A DNA stretch of 64,000 nt from Epithemia pelagica. Its lineage: Eukaryota; Bacillariophyta; Bacillariophyceae; Surirellales; Surirellaceae. Under the pieces are notes generated by a model. It saw only the letters and a program-made list of their open reading frames with translations, did no database searches and was not told the origin of the DNA. Shown one piece after another: positions 1 to 8,907 of this stretch; position 1 is the stretch's first letter; each line of letters starts with the position of its first letter. The position numbers were made by a program, and so were the translations under genes. The DNA lies in the NCBI GenBank assembly GCA_946965045.2, contig OX337232.1:2542001-2606000 (forward strand). Direction: 5' to 3'.

Positions 1-346
1 TGAGGTGCCGAACCTAACCGATGATTTTCGGTGAGAGTTCTACTAACAAGCACTGGCGTTATACTACTAGTAAATAAACAAAAGAAGGTCTAGAGTATAG
101 AGTATGTATTTTAATGCAATCAAAGTTATGGGGCTCAGCAAAAACCAGTCATTTCTGTTCGACAAGAATGAACACTGGCAAGTAATGAGCTGCCCAGCGA
201 CTAAACAGATGAGTAGCGTCTCACACGAGCAGAGCAAACAAAAGTGGCAAGTGGCAGTGAGCATGACTGATGTCATTGACAACATGGCAATTGGCAATGG
301 ATCAAGCTCACCTGGAAAGCCAGTAACATTCGTAAGTACCTACCTA
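1..346. other. no gene recognised
   Basis: Short open frames on both strands overlap each other and show no recognisable domain, signal peptide or low-complexity coding signature. The stretch ends at the first inverted-repeat element. Confidence 0.5.
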
Positions 347-781
347 CCGTAATTTGCGGATTCCTGGACCCCACAGAGTCCTGGACCCCCCGCTCCCCTT
401 AAACGTACATGGCCCCCTAACTTTTGATCTGTAGGTTCTTTCCGGGTTTTAGGGTTACCTCCACATTCCTCACGTTTCGAGCTTTCTATCGCACTGGCTA
501 ACATTAGATGGGAGTGAATCAAAGAGGAGAAACAAGAGATACAGCATGATGGGTAGTATTGTTAGGGTTAAGGCTACGCTTGGAAGCACGGTGATATCCC
601 TTACTGGAATAGTGCGACCAACCGTTCTCTACAACTCCGATGTTTATCATGAAATTTACTATCAAGTTAATTGTACACTGTGAATGGAATCTTAAAAAAA
701 ATTATCGAAAATTGTGGAGTTCTGGACCCCCCCAAGTTGTTTCATGCACATTCCTGGGGTCCAGGACTCCGCAAATTACGG
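347..781. mobile_element. Small TIR element D (MITE-like)
   Basis: The two ends are inverted copies over about 27 bp, beginning CCGTAATTTGCGGA and running into TCCTGGACCCC; only one position differs. TA lies immediately outside both ends (345-346 and 782-783), so a TA target duplication is the simplest reading. There is no coding capacity, so it would be a non-autonomous 435-bp element. The word gtaagtac occurs near both flanks (332-339 and 784-791), which leaves the exact insertion footprint slightly ambiguous. Confidence 0.7.
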
Positions 782-783
782 TA

Positions 784-1249
784 GTAAGTACGATGTGCTT
801 TGGCAAAAGAAAAGAGAATTGTGAGCCTGCCCCAAATTATGCAACAACCAACCGCCATCCACGCAGGGGACGCTTGTTGGGCTTGCGTCCGCTTCAAACG
901 TCGAAAAATTCAGCTGGGCATGCGTGTCAATTTGCAATTTGATAATTTCTATTTGCATCAAAAGCGAAAAATGCTGTCTGTGTCCACTTGGGAACCTGTG
1001 AAGGTGGCACAGACAAAAAACAGCTTAGCAGTGGACACTGATACCGAGGGATCCGTGCTGTCTGGGCTTTATTTTGTTTTGGTAATTGTGCCTAACGCTG
1101 TCCTTACGCATTCGCAAAACAAATCCAAAAGACCGCGCCTTTTCGAATCCTCTCCCCCATCCTCCCCCAGTCTTCACTGACTACTAAAACTTTTGGGTAC
1201 GAAGACAGCGACACCTTAGGCCATTGACGTTAGGGATACCGTTGTAGTC
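784..1249. other. no gene recognised
   Basis: Overlapping short frames at 800-1180 have no recognisable protein features. The stretch separates element D from the B1 remnant. Confidence 0.4.
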
Positions 1250-1497
1250 GAACGCCCGCTCGCCATGTCGAACGCCCGCCTGACATATCGAAACTGTATG
1301 TTACGCATACACTATCATAGGTACAACACTATCCCTAATGTATTTCCCGGATTTGTCGCTCGCAAATCCGGAGGCCCGGATTTGTTCGAACAAATCCGGA
1401 GAGGCCATATTACCCGGATATATGACGTCAACGTGACGCAAATTGATGACGTGTACGGTATCGGGATTTGGTTTTGCGAGCTAAAGGAACAGCCTTA
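1250..1497. mobile_element. Element B, copy 1 (right part)
   Basis: This stretch aligns with 45270-46046. Shared blocks include atgtcgaacgcc, tcgaaactgtatg, tatccctaatgt, attaccc, and the end aggaacagcctta. Read inward on the minus strand, its outer end is TAAGGCTGTTCCTTTAGC, the same terminus as B2. A matching left terminus was not found, so this copy looks 5'-truncated. It contains a four-part palindrome (separate entry) and ends 49 bp before the A1 element. There is no protein-coding content. Confidence 0.65.
1347..1399. repeat. Four-arm palindrome inside B1
   Basis: The 9-bp unit CCGGATTTG occurs at 1347-1355, its complement at 1363-1371, the unit again at 1376-1384 and the complement at 1391-1399. 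The second pair forms a perfect 24-bp palindrome around TTCGAA. Spacers are 7, 4 and 6 nt. The copy in B2 keeps the order and the 4- and 6-nt spacers but uses a different 9-bp unit. Confidence 0.85.
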
Positions 1498-1546
1498 GGC
1501 AACAACGGCTGCTCCATTGTCCGTTGATGCTTGATGTATCGTCCGT

Positions 1547-2819
1547 TACCCCCAAGCAGGGGTGAGTCAGTCACGCGTGATTGGATGCACGATGTGCATC
1601 CGTATACTCACCCCCTTGGCTCGACCTGGTCGCTCTCGACATTGATACAAATTTCTAAAAACCACATTGTACCTCCACACATCCATCACGGTGGTGGAGG
1701 TGCAGTGGTATCCAAACGACCTACATCATGTCTTCTTCTTCACATAAATCACTTGCAGAGTCCATCAATGTCGATAGGGTGGCTTCGGGCGCCAAGGAAG
1801 ACTTCCAGGCTGCCCGAGAAGCCACCAGCTCGTTAAAAAGTTCAGTACGATGAGAAACACTAAGAAAATCCAGCAACATGCGATACATTCAGCAATCAAA
1901 GACTATTTCGACAAATCGTCGCTGAAGATCCATCTACGAATAAGATGCACCATAGTCCCTCAAAATGTGTCAACGTTTGGACAAGGTGTCCATAAAAGCA
2001 TCTTGAACACCAGCGTCATCCTCTGCATCAGAGTCTGATTCCTTCAAGTCCTTTGATGACTCTTCGTCATTCTTTTCTTTGTCTTCATATGCTGGCTATG
2101 AGATTTCTCACTTCCACTTGACGATGACGACATGGCGGCTGACACCGTCAGGTTTACCGTCGTCTCTTTGAAGGGAATTGGGTGTGTTGCTGCTTTTATA
2201 ATGGGAACGTTCTTGTGTTTCGGCCTCATCCCCCTCGTCACAAGAACCATCATCCCCTGTGGCCGAACTTGCTTGCGGCTTTCTTTCGTTTCGTTTCGTT
2301 TGATTGCCGTGTGTGGTATCGCTGTACCATTTGTCGTTGTTTGGCATTCTTCTTGTTTCAACAATTCCACTACCACTGGATCCGATTTCAAAACACTGCC
2401 CGGTTCCTCCTGCGATGGAGACTTATTGGCGTAGGTGAACTTGTTCACTGGATTTAATAGAGCCGGTTGCGGATGCAGTCGATGGAGCTTCACCTTCCTT
2501 GTTACTGTTCCAAAATGTGCTGTCTTGCTGGTGGTCCATGCCTGTGAAAGGGTGGAATGGATGCAACACCGAGTAGGCAGAAGTGTTGTCGGTAGTATTT
2601 GACAGCTTACAATGCCTTGGGTGCGGTTGGAGAACCTTCATGGCGGATGCAATCGACCTCACTTGTTTGGCACCGTGGTGGATGCGTTGAGGTAAAATGC
2701 AATTTGTATCAATGTCGGAAAATCGCCAATTTTGGGTGGTCGAGCCAAGGGGGTGAGTATACGGATGTACCTTTAGGTACGACCTATGTGCGACCTGAAC
2801 TCACCCCTGCTTGGGGGTA
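1547..2819. mobile_element. Element A, copy 1 (1.27-kb TIR element)
   Basis: Both ends begin TACCCCCAAGCAGGGGTGAG. The inverted repeat continues imperfectly for about 130 bp through ctcacccccttggctcgacc and gacattgatacaaatt. A perfect 10-bp direct repeat tatcgtccgt flanks it at 1537-1546 and 2820-2829, which reads as a target-site duplication of the length seen for Mutator-like elements. Each end folds into a hairpin (GGGTGAGT pairing with ACTCACCC) with a second variable hairpin inside. Open frames within (for example 2044-2493 minus and 2132-2434 plus) overlap each other and resemble no transposase, so it is probably non-autonomous. Confidence 0.85.
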
Positions 2820-2829
2820 TATCGTCCGT

Positions 2830-3172
2830 CTTTCCTCTCGACGCCGCAATGCTGCACCTTTTGTGTTTAGGATTTAGGATCGCGAAAAAATGTCGGCGAG
2901 CTCGGCTCGTGTTGAAGATCGCCAGCCGGGTCAAATGAAAAATTCAGTCGCTACTGGTGGTCGTGTGAACAAATGGGTCGCGCTTGTAAGAGGAAGAGCC
3001 AACCCCCCCCCCCCCCCACGCGCGAGCTTCAACAACCAACCACGATATTTCAAGCTGGGCAGTACCGGGTACTGTTCGTAAAATTCTCTCTCATCGTGTC
3101 TCTGCAGCAGGCAGACTGCGTACCCGGTCCCCTACTACGGTACCAGGTACCGGGTACCGGGTAGGGTATGGT
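2830..3172. other. no gene; poly-C run and GGTACC-rich repeats
   Basis: This holds a run of 15 C (3003-3017), followed by clustered repeats of the taccgggtac type between about 3060 and 3165. Before Copia-1 inserted at 3172/9122, this sequence lay directly upstream of the gene at 9196 and may contain part of its original promoter. Confidence 0.5.
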
Positions 3173-3389
3173 TGTTGAAACACAACTCCGGTCGTACCGT
3201 ACAAGTAACCACTAGAGAAGATCTCGTGTTATTTTAAAAAGAATGAGCCTCCTCTTGGCTCATTATTTGTTTGTTTCGCCTCGATCTTGTGTCTATGACT
3301 CTGACGTGTCACCAAAGTCCATTGGGCCTTTTCCTCTTCAGTCGCACTTTTCGTTTCCTTTGCCTTGCTCGCATCCACTTGTCCTAACA
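3173..3389 (-). repeat. 3' LTR of Copia-1
   Basis: This is a direct copy of 8908-9121. The Gag-Pol frame runs through it and stops at 3229-3231, so about 53 C-terminal residues of the polyprotein are LTR-encoded. Confidence 0.93.
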
Positions 3390-6300
3390 CACTCCTTCGC
3401 GAGGAATGGTATTTACTAGTTCTCGGGATATTCATTAGGGCATCACGAAAAGTATAGAAGATGGATCCTTGCAACGGCTTCGTGTGGAAGTCAGCGATCA
3501 TTTCTTCAGTCGGGCAATATTCAATTCGTAAGTCTTTCTTGTCAACACGATCCTTGATAAAGAAATATCTGATGTTGATATGTTTTGTTTGTTTGCTGCT
3601 TGACGCACGTCCATTTTTCTCGAGCAAGATGGTACTCTTGTTATCTTGATACAAGATCACGTCCTTTATTGGATAGCCTTGGGCCTCCATAAATTGCTTA
3701 CTCCACATGATCAATGGAAGTCCATCGTGGACCCCAATTAGTTCGCTTTCAGTTGAACTTCTGGCAACTAATTTTTGCTTGCTTGACATGCTCAGAGCGG
3801 CCCCTTGTCCCATTGACATGACTGCTCCAGTATGTCCTCGCATATTTGGATGAATTGCATATGACGCATCAATCCACCATTTGACAATGCCACTCCCATC
3901 ACAGTTGAGGCGTAACAGGAGGTCTTTTGTCGACTGCAGGTATTTCATTAGTCGGGAGAGTTTCCTCCAGTCCTCTTCAGTCGGCTCAGCAACTCGAGTA
4001 CTCAAGAAAGCCAGAGTTGCTCTCAAATCAGGTCGTGCCCGTTGGGCCAAATACATGAGCTGCATGGTGAGACTATGGAAGTAGTCGGCTTGGTCTTGTT
4101 TCAGTTTTGGGGACTCTTCTGTCACCATGAAGAGATGATTAGCTGCTGGTGTCAAGGCTTTGCCATGGAATTCCTTTGGCGCTTCCTCAATCAATCGTTG
4201 GATGTATAATTGCATATCGACCATAAGGGTACCGGGCTCACTAAAGTCCAACCACATTCCCAGATAATCGTGACGCTTGCCACGTGAAATGGACAGTTCA
4301 CCAAGGGTGGCAAAAGTGTTGTTCAAATCGTCAATGATTTGTGTTACCACGGCAGGATCTTTGTGAGAGATCTTAAGATTGTCCACATGCCAGGTAAGAG
4401 TACATTGATGGCCGTTGATTGTTTTGTTTGCCACACAAGAATCGTATGGATTAATCTCGAAGCCCCAGCTTTTCACAACACTTGTGAGCTTCTCCCAAAA
4501 TAGTCTTGCTGCTCTGAGTGTACCGTGTAGAGCTCGTAGTAATTCCACATATATAACTTTTTCTCCACGTTCATAAACCACAAATTGTTCATAGCTTTTG
4601 TCAATTTCGATCAAGAGGTCGACCATCAGTCCCGTTATACGCATATAGACGTCCTTGTCCATGATTACTTGCATAAATGCACCTGGGATGTCAACTACTG
4701 CCACCTCGCGCTTCTCCATCGCGTCAACTATTGCCGTGATAAATACCGCCTCGGTTGATACTGTTGGTGAGACTGTGTCTTCCTTTGCAATATGACCCCG
4801 CTGCTTTCTACCGTCTGCACAACCACGACCTTTGATCTTCCCATTCCTTTTTCTCTTTAGGAACATCAAGTATCCTAAGGCTTGTCGTATTTGTTCTTTC
4901 GTAAGTTGGCTTTTGTGAATTGCTCGAATCACGTCTCTGTCATGAAGTTGTAGAACTTCTTTCTTGACTGCTGAGACTCCCAGATCTCCAAACATCCTCA
5001 CTCCTTGTTTCATACCCATCTGTGGAGTTTCGTTGGTAGCGCTCGTCACATAGATATCATGGTCATATCTATGCGCGTAGCTACGTTCTCTATTTGTACG
5101 TAGATTGTATCTTCGTTCCGATGGGTCTCTGTCGCCACTTGGTGCTGCAGTGGGTTCTGTTCTGGGTTCCAGGGCCGGCTCAGCTTGGTTCTCTACTAAC
5201 ATGTTGTCTGCCACGGCTTGATCAACAAAATATTCTATATTTTGTTCGTCCTGTTGGTCAATCTCATTTGCCAATACAGGATTTTCAATGAGTTCTCCTT
5301 CGTGATAATGCTCCACTCCTGGATTTTCAGCTGGAGCATTGATTGGACCATCGAAAGGTTCTTCTTCTGCAGCTGGAGCATTGATCGGACCATCGAAAGG
5401 TTCTCCTTCTCCTGATGCTTGGTCGAATACTTGATCATCGTTTTCCACATCCTCCACTCCTTGATCCCCCACTCCTTGATTTTCCTCCATCTCCTCCATT
5501 GGATCACCTACTCCTTCCTCTTCCCCACCGATGACCTCCATACCCAATCCATGGTTTTCATCTTCCTCGTCTACCTCTTCATCCACTTCTTCTAGCTCGC
5601 CGTCAATATACTCTTCATCATACCGAAGATCAATATCTTGCTCTTCTCCGTCAACAATGAATTCCTCATCGTTTGATTCATCATCATCATCATCATCAAA
5701 TTCGAGGGCTACAATTCGGTTGTCACGGTTGCCAAATGCCAAATTTGGGTACCGATCTTGCGCATTTGTTAGGTCATACACGCGTTTTTCGATGCCTTCA
5801 GGCATTGGCACAATTGTTGCATGATTCCTGTTGATGATTCGGCCAGTGACTAGGCTCATGAAGTAGTATCCTCCCTGGCGGTTCCCTGTAGGGCGAAGGG
5901 CAATTGCTCCCACTGTTCTAGGTCCCATGTTGTTTGAATGCTGCTCGTGGGTTTTGACGTACTGACCAAATTCAAATTTGCAGTGACGATTAAAGTCAAT
6001 CATTTCCCCAGTTACGAGAGTTCTAGGACTGAGCGTGTTCGAAAGTCCTTGGGATGCTGGAAAAGCATTCAGCCAATAACAAGCATACTTTGCCAGTTCA
6101 ATCACCATAATTCTTGGGACATAGCGAAATGGGAGTGTGTTATATACACAACGCATTCGTTCCTTGAGCGTTCGTATGTATCGCTCCACCTCACCAACAT
6201 GTTCTTCTCTTGAAGTTGGGTTGAGCTTGATCCCAATGTTGTTGAGTGCTGCATTGATCTCTGTCGTATCAAAGGCTCCATCAGCTAAGAGAACACGTGG

Positions 6301-8265
6301 TCTCAGATCTCCTCGTCGATATATTGACGCTACCTGTTTGATTGCCGTAATGACAGACTGATCTGTAACTGACGGTAGGGTATGGACTGTCCCGAACTTG
6401 ATATTTCGAGAGATGGTGACAAGGAAACCCACACCATTAACATGCATTACATCCATGCTGAGAACAACATCTTTTTGTTTGTCCGGGATGGGGACGTCAA
6501 CAAGTTCTTGGAATTCCACTTTGTGTGGGCGTCTTCGCGTTGTTTTTCCTTTTAGAATCCCTATGTCGGGTCCAAAGATTTTCATTGCTAACTTGACATC
6601 ATGACTCGTGAATGGGCAATTCGGAAGTAAATTTGAGTCCAGAATCTTACACAGTTCACGGTCACTTGGTCGCCCTACTTTTGCTTGAAGCGACCGGACT
6701 CCCTTAGCACGAGCAACTTCATTCTCCGTATATCCTTGTTTATTCTTAGACACGGTGGTGACTAGGCATGATTTATTATCTGAATTACGCTTAGTATAAT
6801 ACAAGCCCTCTCCATTTGATTTGAAGCAGTCCACCTGGTCTCCATTTTTGTCATATACTGTGAATGTATCGTTGTCGTCGTTGTACTTGATCTTGTGGGT
6901 TTTGGTAATGATATAGAATGAGAGGATGTTGACCCAGCCCCCTTGGTCAAACCAGACCGTTCCATAAGGGTCAAATTTGCCTTGAAGTGCTGTTGTCCTG
7001 GATCCCCCATGTCCCTGTATTGTTATCTGATGTGGGGCCTTGGATGGTTGATTTCGTAGAAGTTGTGGATTTGAAAAGACATGGACTGTTGCCTGGTTGT
7101 CGAGTAGGATCCAGGTCTTGGGTATATTAGTCTGGGAAGTTGAAAGAGAAAGAACAGGTGAGGTTGGAATAACAGTTGATATATGGTCAGTATGATTTGA
7201 ACCTTGTTGATTGGCACCACCTTGGGTGTCGCCTTGATTTGTAGTTGTTGTAGTGGTTGTTGAATCGGTGATGAATGCAACACCAGTACCTCCATTTGCA
7301 TTTGTCGTATCCTGTGGACTCTGTTGTTCTTGTTTTCTTGTCATTCTTGCATCCATGATTGCTCTAGCGTCGGCCAAGGTAGCTGGATAAATATTCTGTC
7401 CATCTAGGAAGCTGTTATGAAGATGAGCTTCATACTCCTTCTGCTGGCATGCTCGAATGAAGCGATTGGCGATCATTCTTTCTTGAGCTTCTTTTGTATC
7501 CTCATCGATGGCTTTGCCACCACGTCCATTTTTCTTAGCAATCTCTTCAACATAGGCCGCATCATAGAGGATAATGCCAAGTTCCTCTATCACTTTCACC
7601 TTCGCCTTAAACACTTCATAGAACTGGTGGACACTCTGACCGGGATGCCGTTTCAGGTGATAAAAGTCAAACCGGATTTGATCCATTGCCATTCCAGTGT
7701 AAACTCTCCCAGGCTGGTAGGTGAAGGTAGTTGTTTTTATGAGCTGCAATAACTCAATCCCGTCTCTCTTGGTTTGAATTGATCCAAAGTCTTTGTGAGC
7801 ACAAAGTTTATCCTTGAGGAGCTCTGTTGCCTGTCCCAATATAATGCTATATAGAGCAGATCGAAAATCTGCCACTGCATCTCGCTTATCCATCATTCGC
7901 TTGTACTCCATCTTCCAGGCTTCGACTTGGATGTTGGTTGCAGTAGGTCCTGGCTCCGTTGGTGTAACTGGGTCTTGTAGGTTGAGGTTCTCCACAGCGA
8001 CTTGAAAATCTTGGTTGTATTTCGAGAACTTGGTTCCGATGTAACCGATTAATAGTTCTATGTTTCTTAAATATCTCTTCGCTTGGGAGTCTTCAGCGTA
8101 ATCGAAAATGCACCCTTTGAGCAAGGGCTCTTGTCCTTCAAATTTACTAGTTGTACCTCCTCGGTTGCGTCCGCCACGACCACGGCCTTGGTTTCCTCTA
8201 CCTCGTCCTTGTTGTCCTCGTCCTCGACCACCTGAGTCCACTTGGTCAGGTCTTGCTTCTGACAT
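3229..8265 (-). CDS. Copia-1 Gag-Pol polyprotein
   Basis: One uninterrupted frame of about 1,678 residues. An Arg/Gly-rich N-terminus (residues ~10-40) replaces a CCHC zinc knuckle, followed by Gag. The protease has LLDNQATV near residue 387, with DNQ where DTG/DSG is usual. Next come an integrase core (VVLSMDVMHVN near 600), a very acidic linker of D/E tracts (near 880-1010), reverse transcriptase (AVVDIPGAFMQ near 1190, active-site box WHVDN near 1293 instead of YVDD) and RNase H (ARSSTESE near 1507, KHINIRYFF, ADFHTKPL). I chose the ATG at 8265 because it follows the ORF1 stop by 2 nt and matches the start in Copia-3; the open frame reaches 8355 but without an earlier ATG. The last ~53 residues lie in the 3' LTR. 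Confidence 0.93.
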   Translation of the reverse strand: MSEARPDQVDSGGRGRGQQGRGRGNQGRGRGGRNRGGTTSKFEGQEPLLKGCIFDYAEDSQAKRYLRNIELLIGYIGTKFSKYNQDFQVAVENLNLQDPVTPTEPGPTATNIQVEAWKMEYKRMMDKRDAVADFRSALYSIILGQATELLKDKLCAHKDFGSIQTKRDGIELLQLIKTTTFTYQPGRVYTGMAMDQIRFDFYHLKRHPGQSVHQFYEVFKAKVKVIEELGIILYDAAYVEEIAKKNGRGGKAIDEDTKEAQERMIANRFIRACQQKEYEAHLHNSFLDGQNIYPATLADARAIMDARMTRKQEQQSPQDTTNANGGTGVAFITDSTTTTTTTNQGDTQGGANQQGSNHTDHISTVIPTSPVLSLSTSQTNIPKTWILLDNQATVHVFSNPQLLRNQPSKAPHQITIQGHGGSRTTALQGKFDPYGTVWFDQGGWVNILSFYIITKTHKIKYNDDNDTFTVYDKNGDQVDCFKSNGEGLYYTKRNSDNKSCLVTTVSKNKQGYTENEVARAKGVRSLQAKVGRPSDRELCKILDSNLLPNCPFTSHDVKLAMKIFGPDIGILKGKTTRRRPHKVEFQELVDVPIPDKQKDVVLSMDVMHVNGVGFLVTISRNIKFGTVHTLPSVTDQSVITAIKQVASIYRRGDLRPRVLLADGAFDTTEINAALNNIGIKLNPTSREEHVGEVERYIRTLKERMRCVYNTLPFRYVPRIMVIELAKYACYWLNAFPASQGLSNTLSPRTLVTGEMIDFNRHCKFEFGQYVKTHEQHSNNMGPRTVGAIALRPTGNRQGGYYFMSLVTGRIINRNHATIVPMPEGIEKRVYDLTNAQDRYPNLAFGNRDNRIVALEFDDDDDDESNDEEFIVDGEEQDIDLRYDEEYIDGELEEVDEEVDEEDENHGLGMEVIGGEEEGVGDPMEEMEENQGVGDQGVEDVENDDQVFDQASGEGEPFDGPINAPAAEEEPFDGPINAPAENPGVEHYHEGELIENPVLANEIDQQDEQNIEYFVDQAVADNMLVENQAEPALEPRTEPTAAPSGDRDPSERRYNLRTNRERSYAHRYDHDIYVTSATNETPQMGMKQGVRMFGDLGVSAVKKEVLQLHDRDVIRAIHKSQLTKEQIRQALGYLMFLKRKRNGKIKGRGCADGRKQRGHIAKEDTVSPTVSTEAVFITAIVDAMEKREVAVVDIPGAFMQVIMDKDVYMRITGLMVDLLIEIDKSYEQFVVYERGEKVIYVELLRALHGTLRAARLFWEKLTSVVKSWGFEINPYDSCVANKTINGHQCTLTWHVDNLKISHKDPAVVTQIIDDLNNTFATLGELSISRGKRHDYLGMWLDFSEPGTLMVDMQLYIQRLIEEAPKEFHGKALTPAANHLFMVTEESPKLKQDQADYFHSLTMQLMYLAQRARPDLRATLAFLSTRVAEPTEEDWRKLSRLMKYLQSTKDLLLRLNCDGSGIVKWWIDASYAIHPNMRGHTGAVMSMGQGAALSMSSKQKLVARSSTESELIGVHDGLPLIMWSKQFMEAQGYPIKDVILYQDNKSTILLEKNGRASSSKQTKHINIRYFFIKDRVDKKDLRIEYCPTEEMIADFHTKPLQGSIFYTFRDALMNIPRTSKYHSSRRSVLGQVDASKAKETKSATEEEKAQWTLVTRQSHRHKIEAKQTNNEPRGGSFFLK

Positions 8266-8267
8266 GC

Positions 8268-8870
8268 TTATGATTCTCGGATGAGTTTCACGTTGTTGAG
8301 TTGTCTTCGATGTTCTTCGAACTTGTTCGTGATCTTGTTCCAAATGCGGACCCAAACTTGCTCGCCTGACTTTGTGTATCTTATGACAGTTCCTTGAAGA
8401 TTCGAAATCCCCCTAGCGTGTTGTGCCAACTTGACAGGTGTGAGGACTGAGACTTTCGAGTGAACTTGAATCACGTCTTCTACTTCTTGTTCTTCTGTGT
8501 CTTCAACTTCAACTGCTGCTGCTTCAGGTAGTAGTTCACCTCGTTCTGCTTGTCCCAAAATATGTTCTTCTTCTTCAAGTGCTGTTCTGTATACTGCTGC
8601 TGAGTCGGCTTCAAACTGGTTTCTTGCTTCACGAAGCGCTTGTCTATACCGCGTATTCTCAGTAGCACGTTCCTCTTGATAGCGCTGTTCTAACTGGGCT
8701 TTATCAGCCCAGTACCGGCAGTCCACCGCACGAAGACGGTCTTCGTGGGCTTGTTCCAGCTGGCCGGTCTTGCGCTTTTCTGTTCGTTGGAGGCGTATAA
8801 AGGCAGTTATCAATCTTGAGATTGGACCATCCGCGGGACCTTCAGAACACGGGCCTTCACTATTTGACAT
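8268..8870 (-). CDS. Copia-1 ORF1, coiled-coil protein upstream of Gag
   Basis: A 200-residue ORF between the 5' LTR and Gag-Pol, in a different frame. Residues ~20-115 are charged and heptad-like, suggesting a coiled coil. The C-terminal ~50 residues form a compact module (LQGTVIRYTKSGE, VRIWNKITNKFEEHRR) resembling a small beta-barrel substrate reader, which is inference only. The stop TAA (8270-8268) precedes the Gag ATG (8265) by 2 nt, an arrangement suited to termination-reinitiation. Copia-3 has the same ORF in the same place (30232), with similar EEHRR-type C-terminal residues. Standard Copia elements have no such ORF and its function is unknown. Confidence 0.85.
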   Translation of the reverse strand: MSNSEGPCSEGPADGPISRLITAFIRLQRTEKRKTGQLEQAHEDRLRAVDCRYWADKAQLEQRYQEERATENTRYRQALREARNQFEADSAAVYRTALEEEEHILGQAERGELLPEAAAVEVEDTEEQEVEDVIQVHSKVSVLTPVKLAQHARGISNLQGTVIRYTKSGEQVWVRIWNKITNKFEEHRRQLNNVKLIRES

Positions 8871-8893
8871 TCAGTGTAAGCTGAATGATTGTT

Positions 8894-8907
8894 TTCTTTT
8901 TAAAATA
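8894..8907 (-). promoter_or_regulatory. Primer-binding site of Copia-1, complementary to its own LTR
   Basis: On the minus strand the first 14 nt after the 5' LTR are TATTTTAAAAAGAA. They are a perfect complement of TTCTTTTTAAAATA inside the LTR (8965-8978). No typical tRNA 3'-end complement (starting TGG) is present here. This matches the layout of self-primed elements such as Tf1, where the RNA 5' end folds back as primer. Confidence 0.65.

Noticed and set aside
1376-1399. CRISPR-like or bacterial integron interpretation of the palindromes
   Set aside because: There is no array of spaced repeats, no cas or integrase gene, and the surroundings are eukaryotic; attC is used only as a structural analogy.
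2044-2493. Reading frames inside element A1 as a transposase
   Set aside because: Frames overlap on both strands, have no DDE-type motif or zinc finger, and are short; they look like chance frames in a non-autonomous element.
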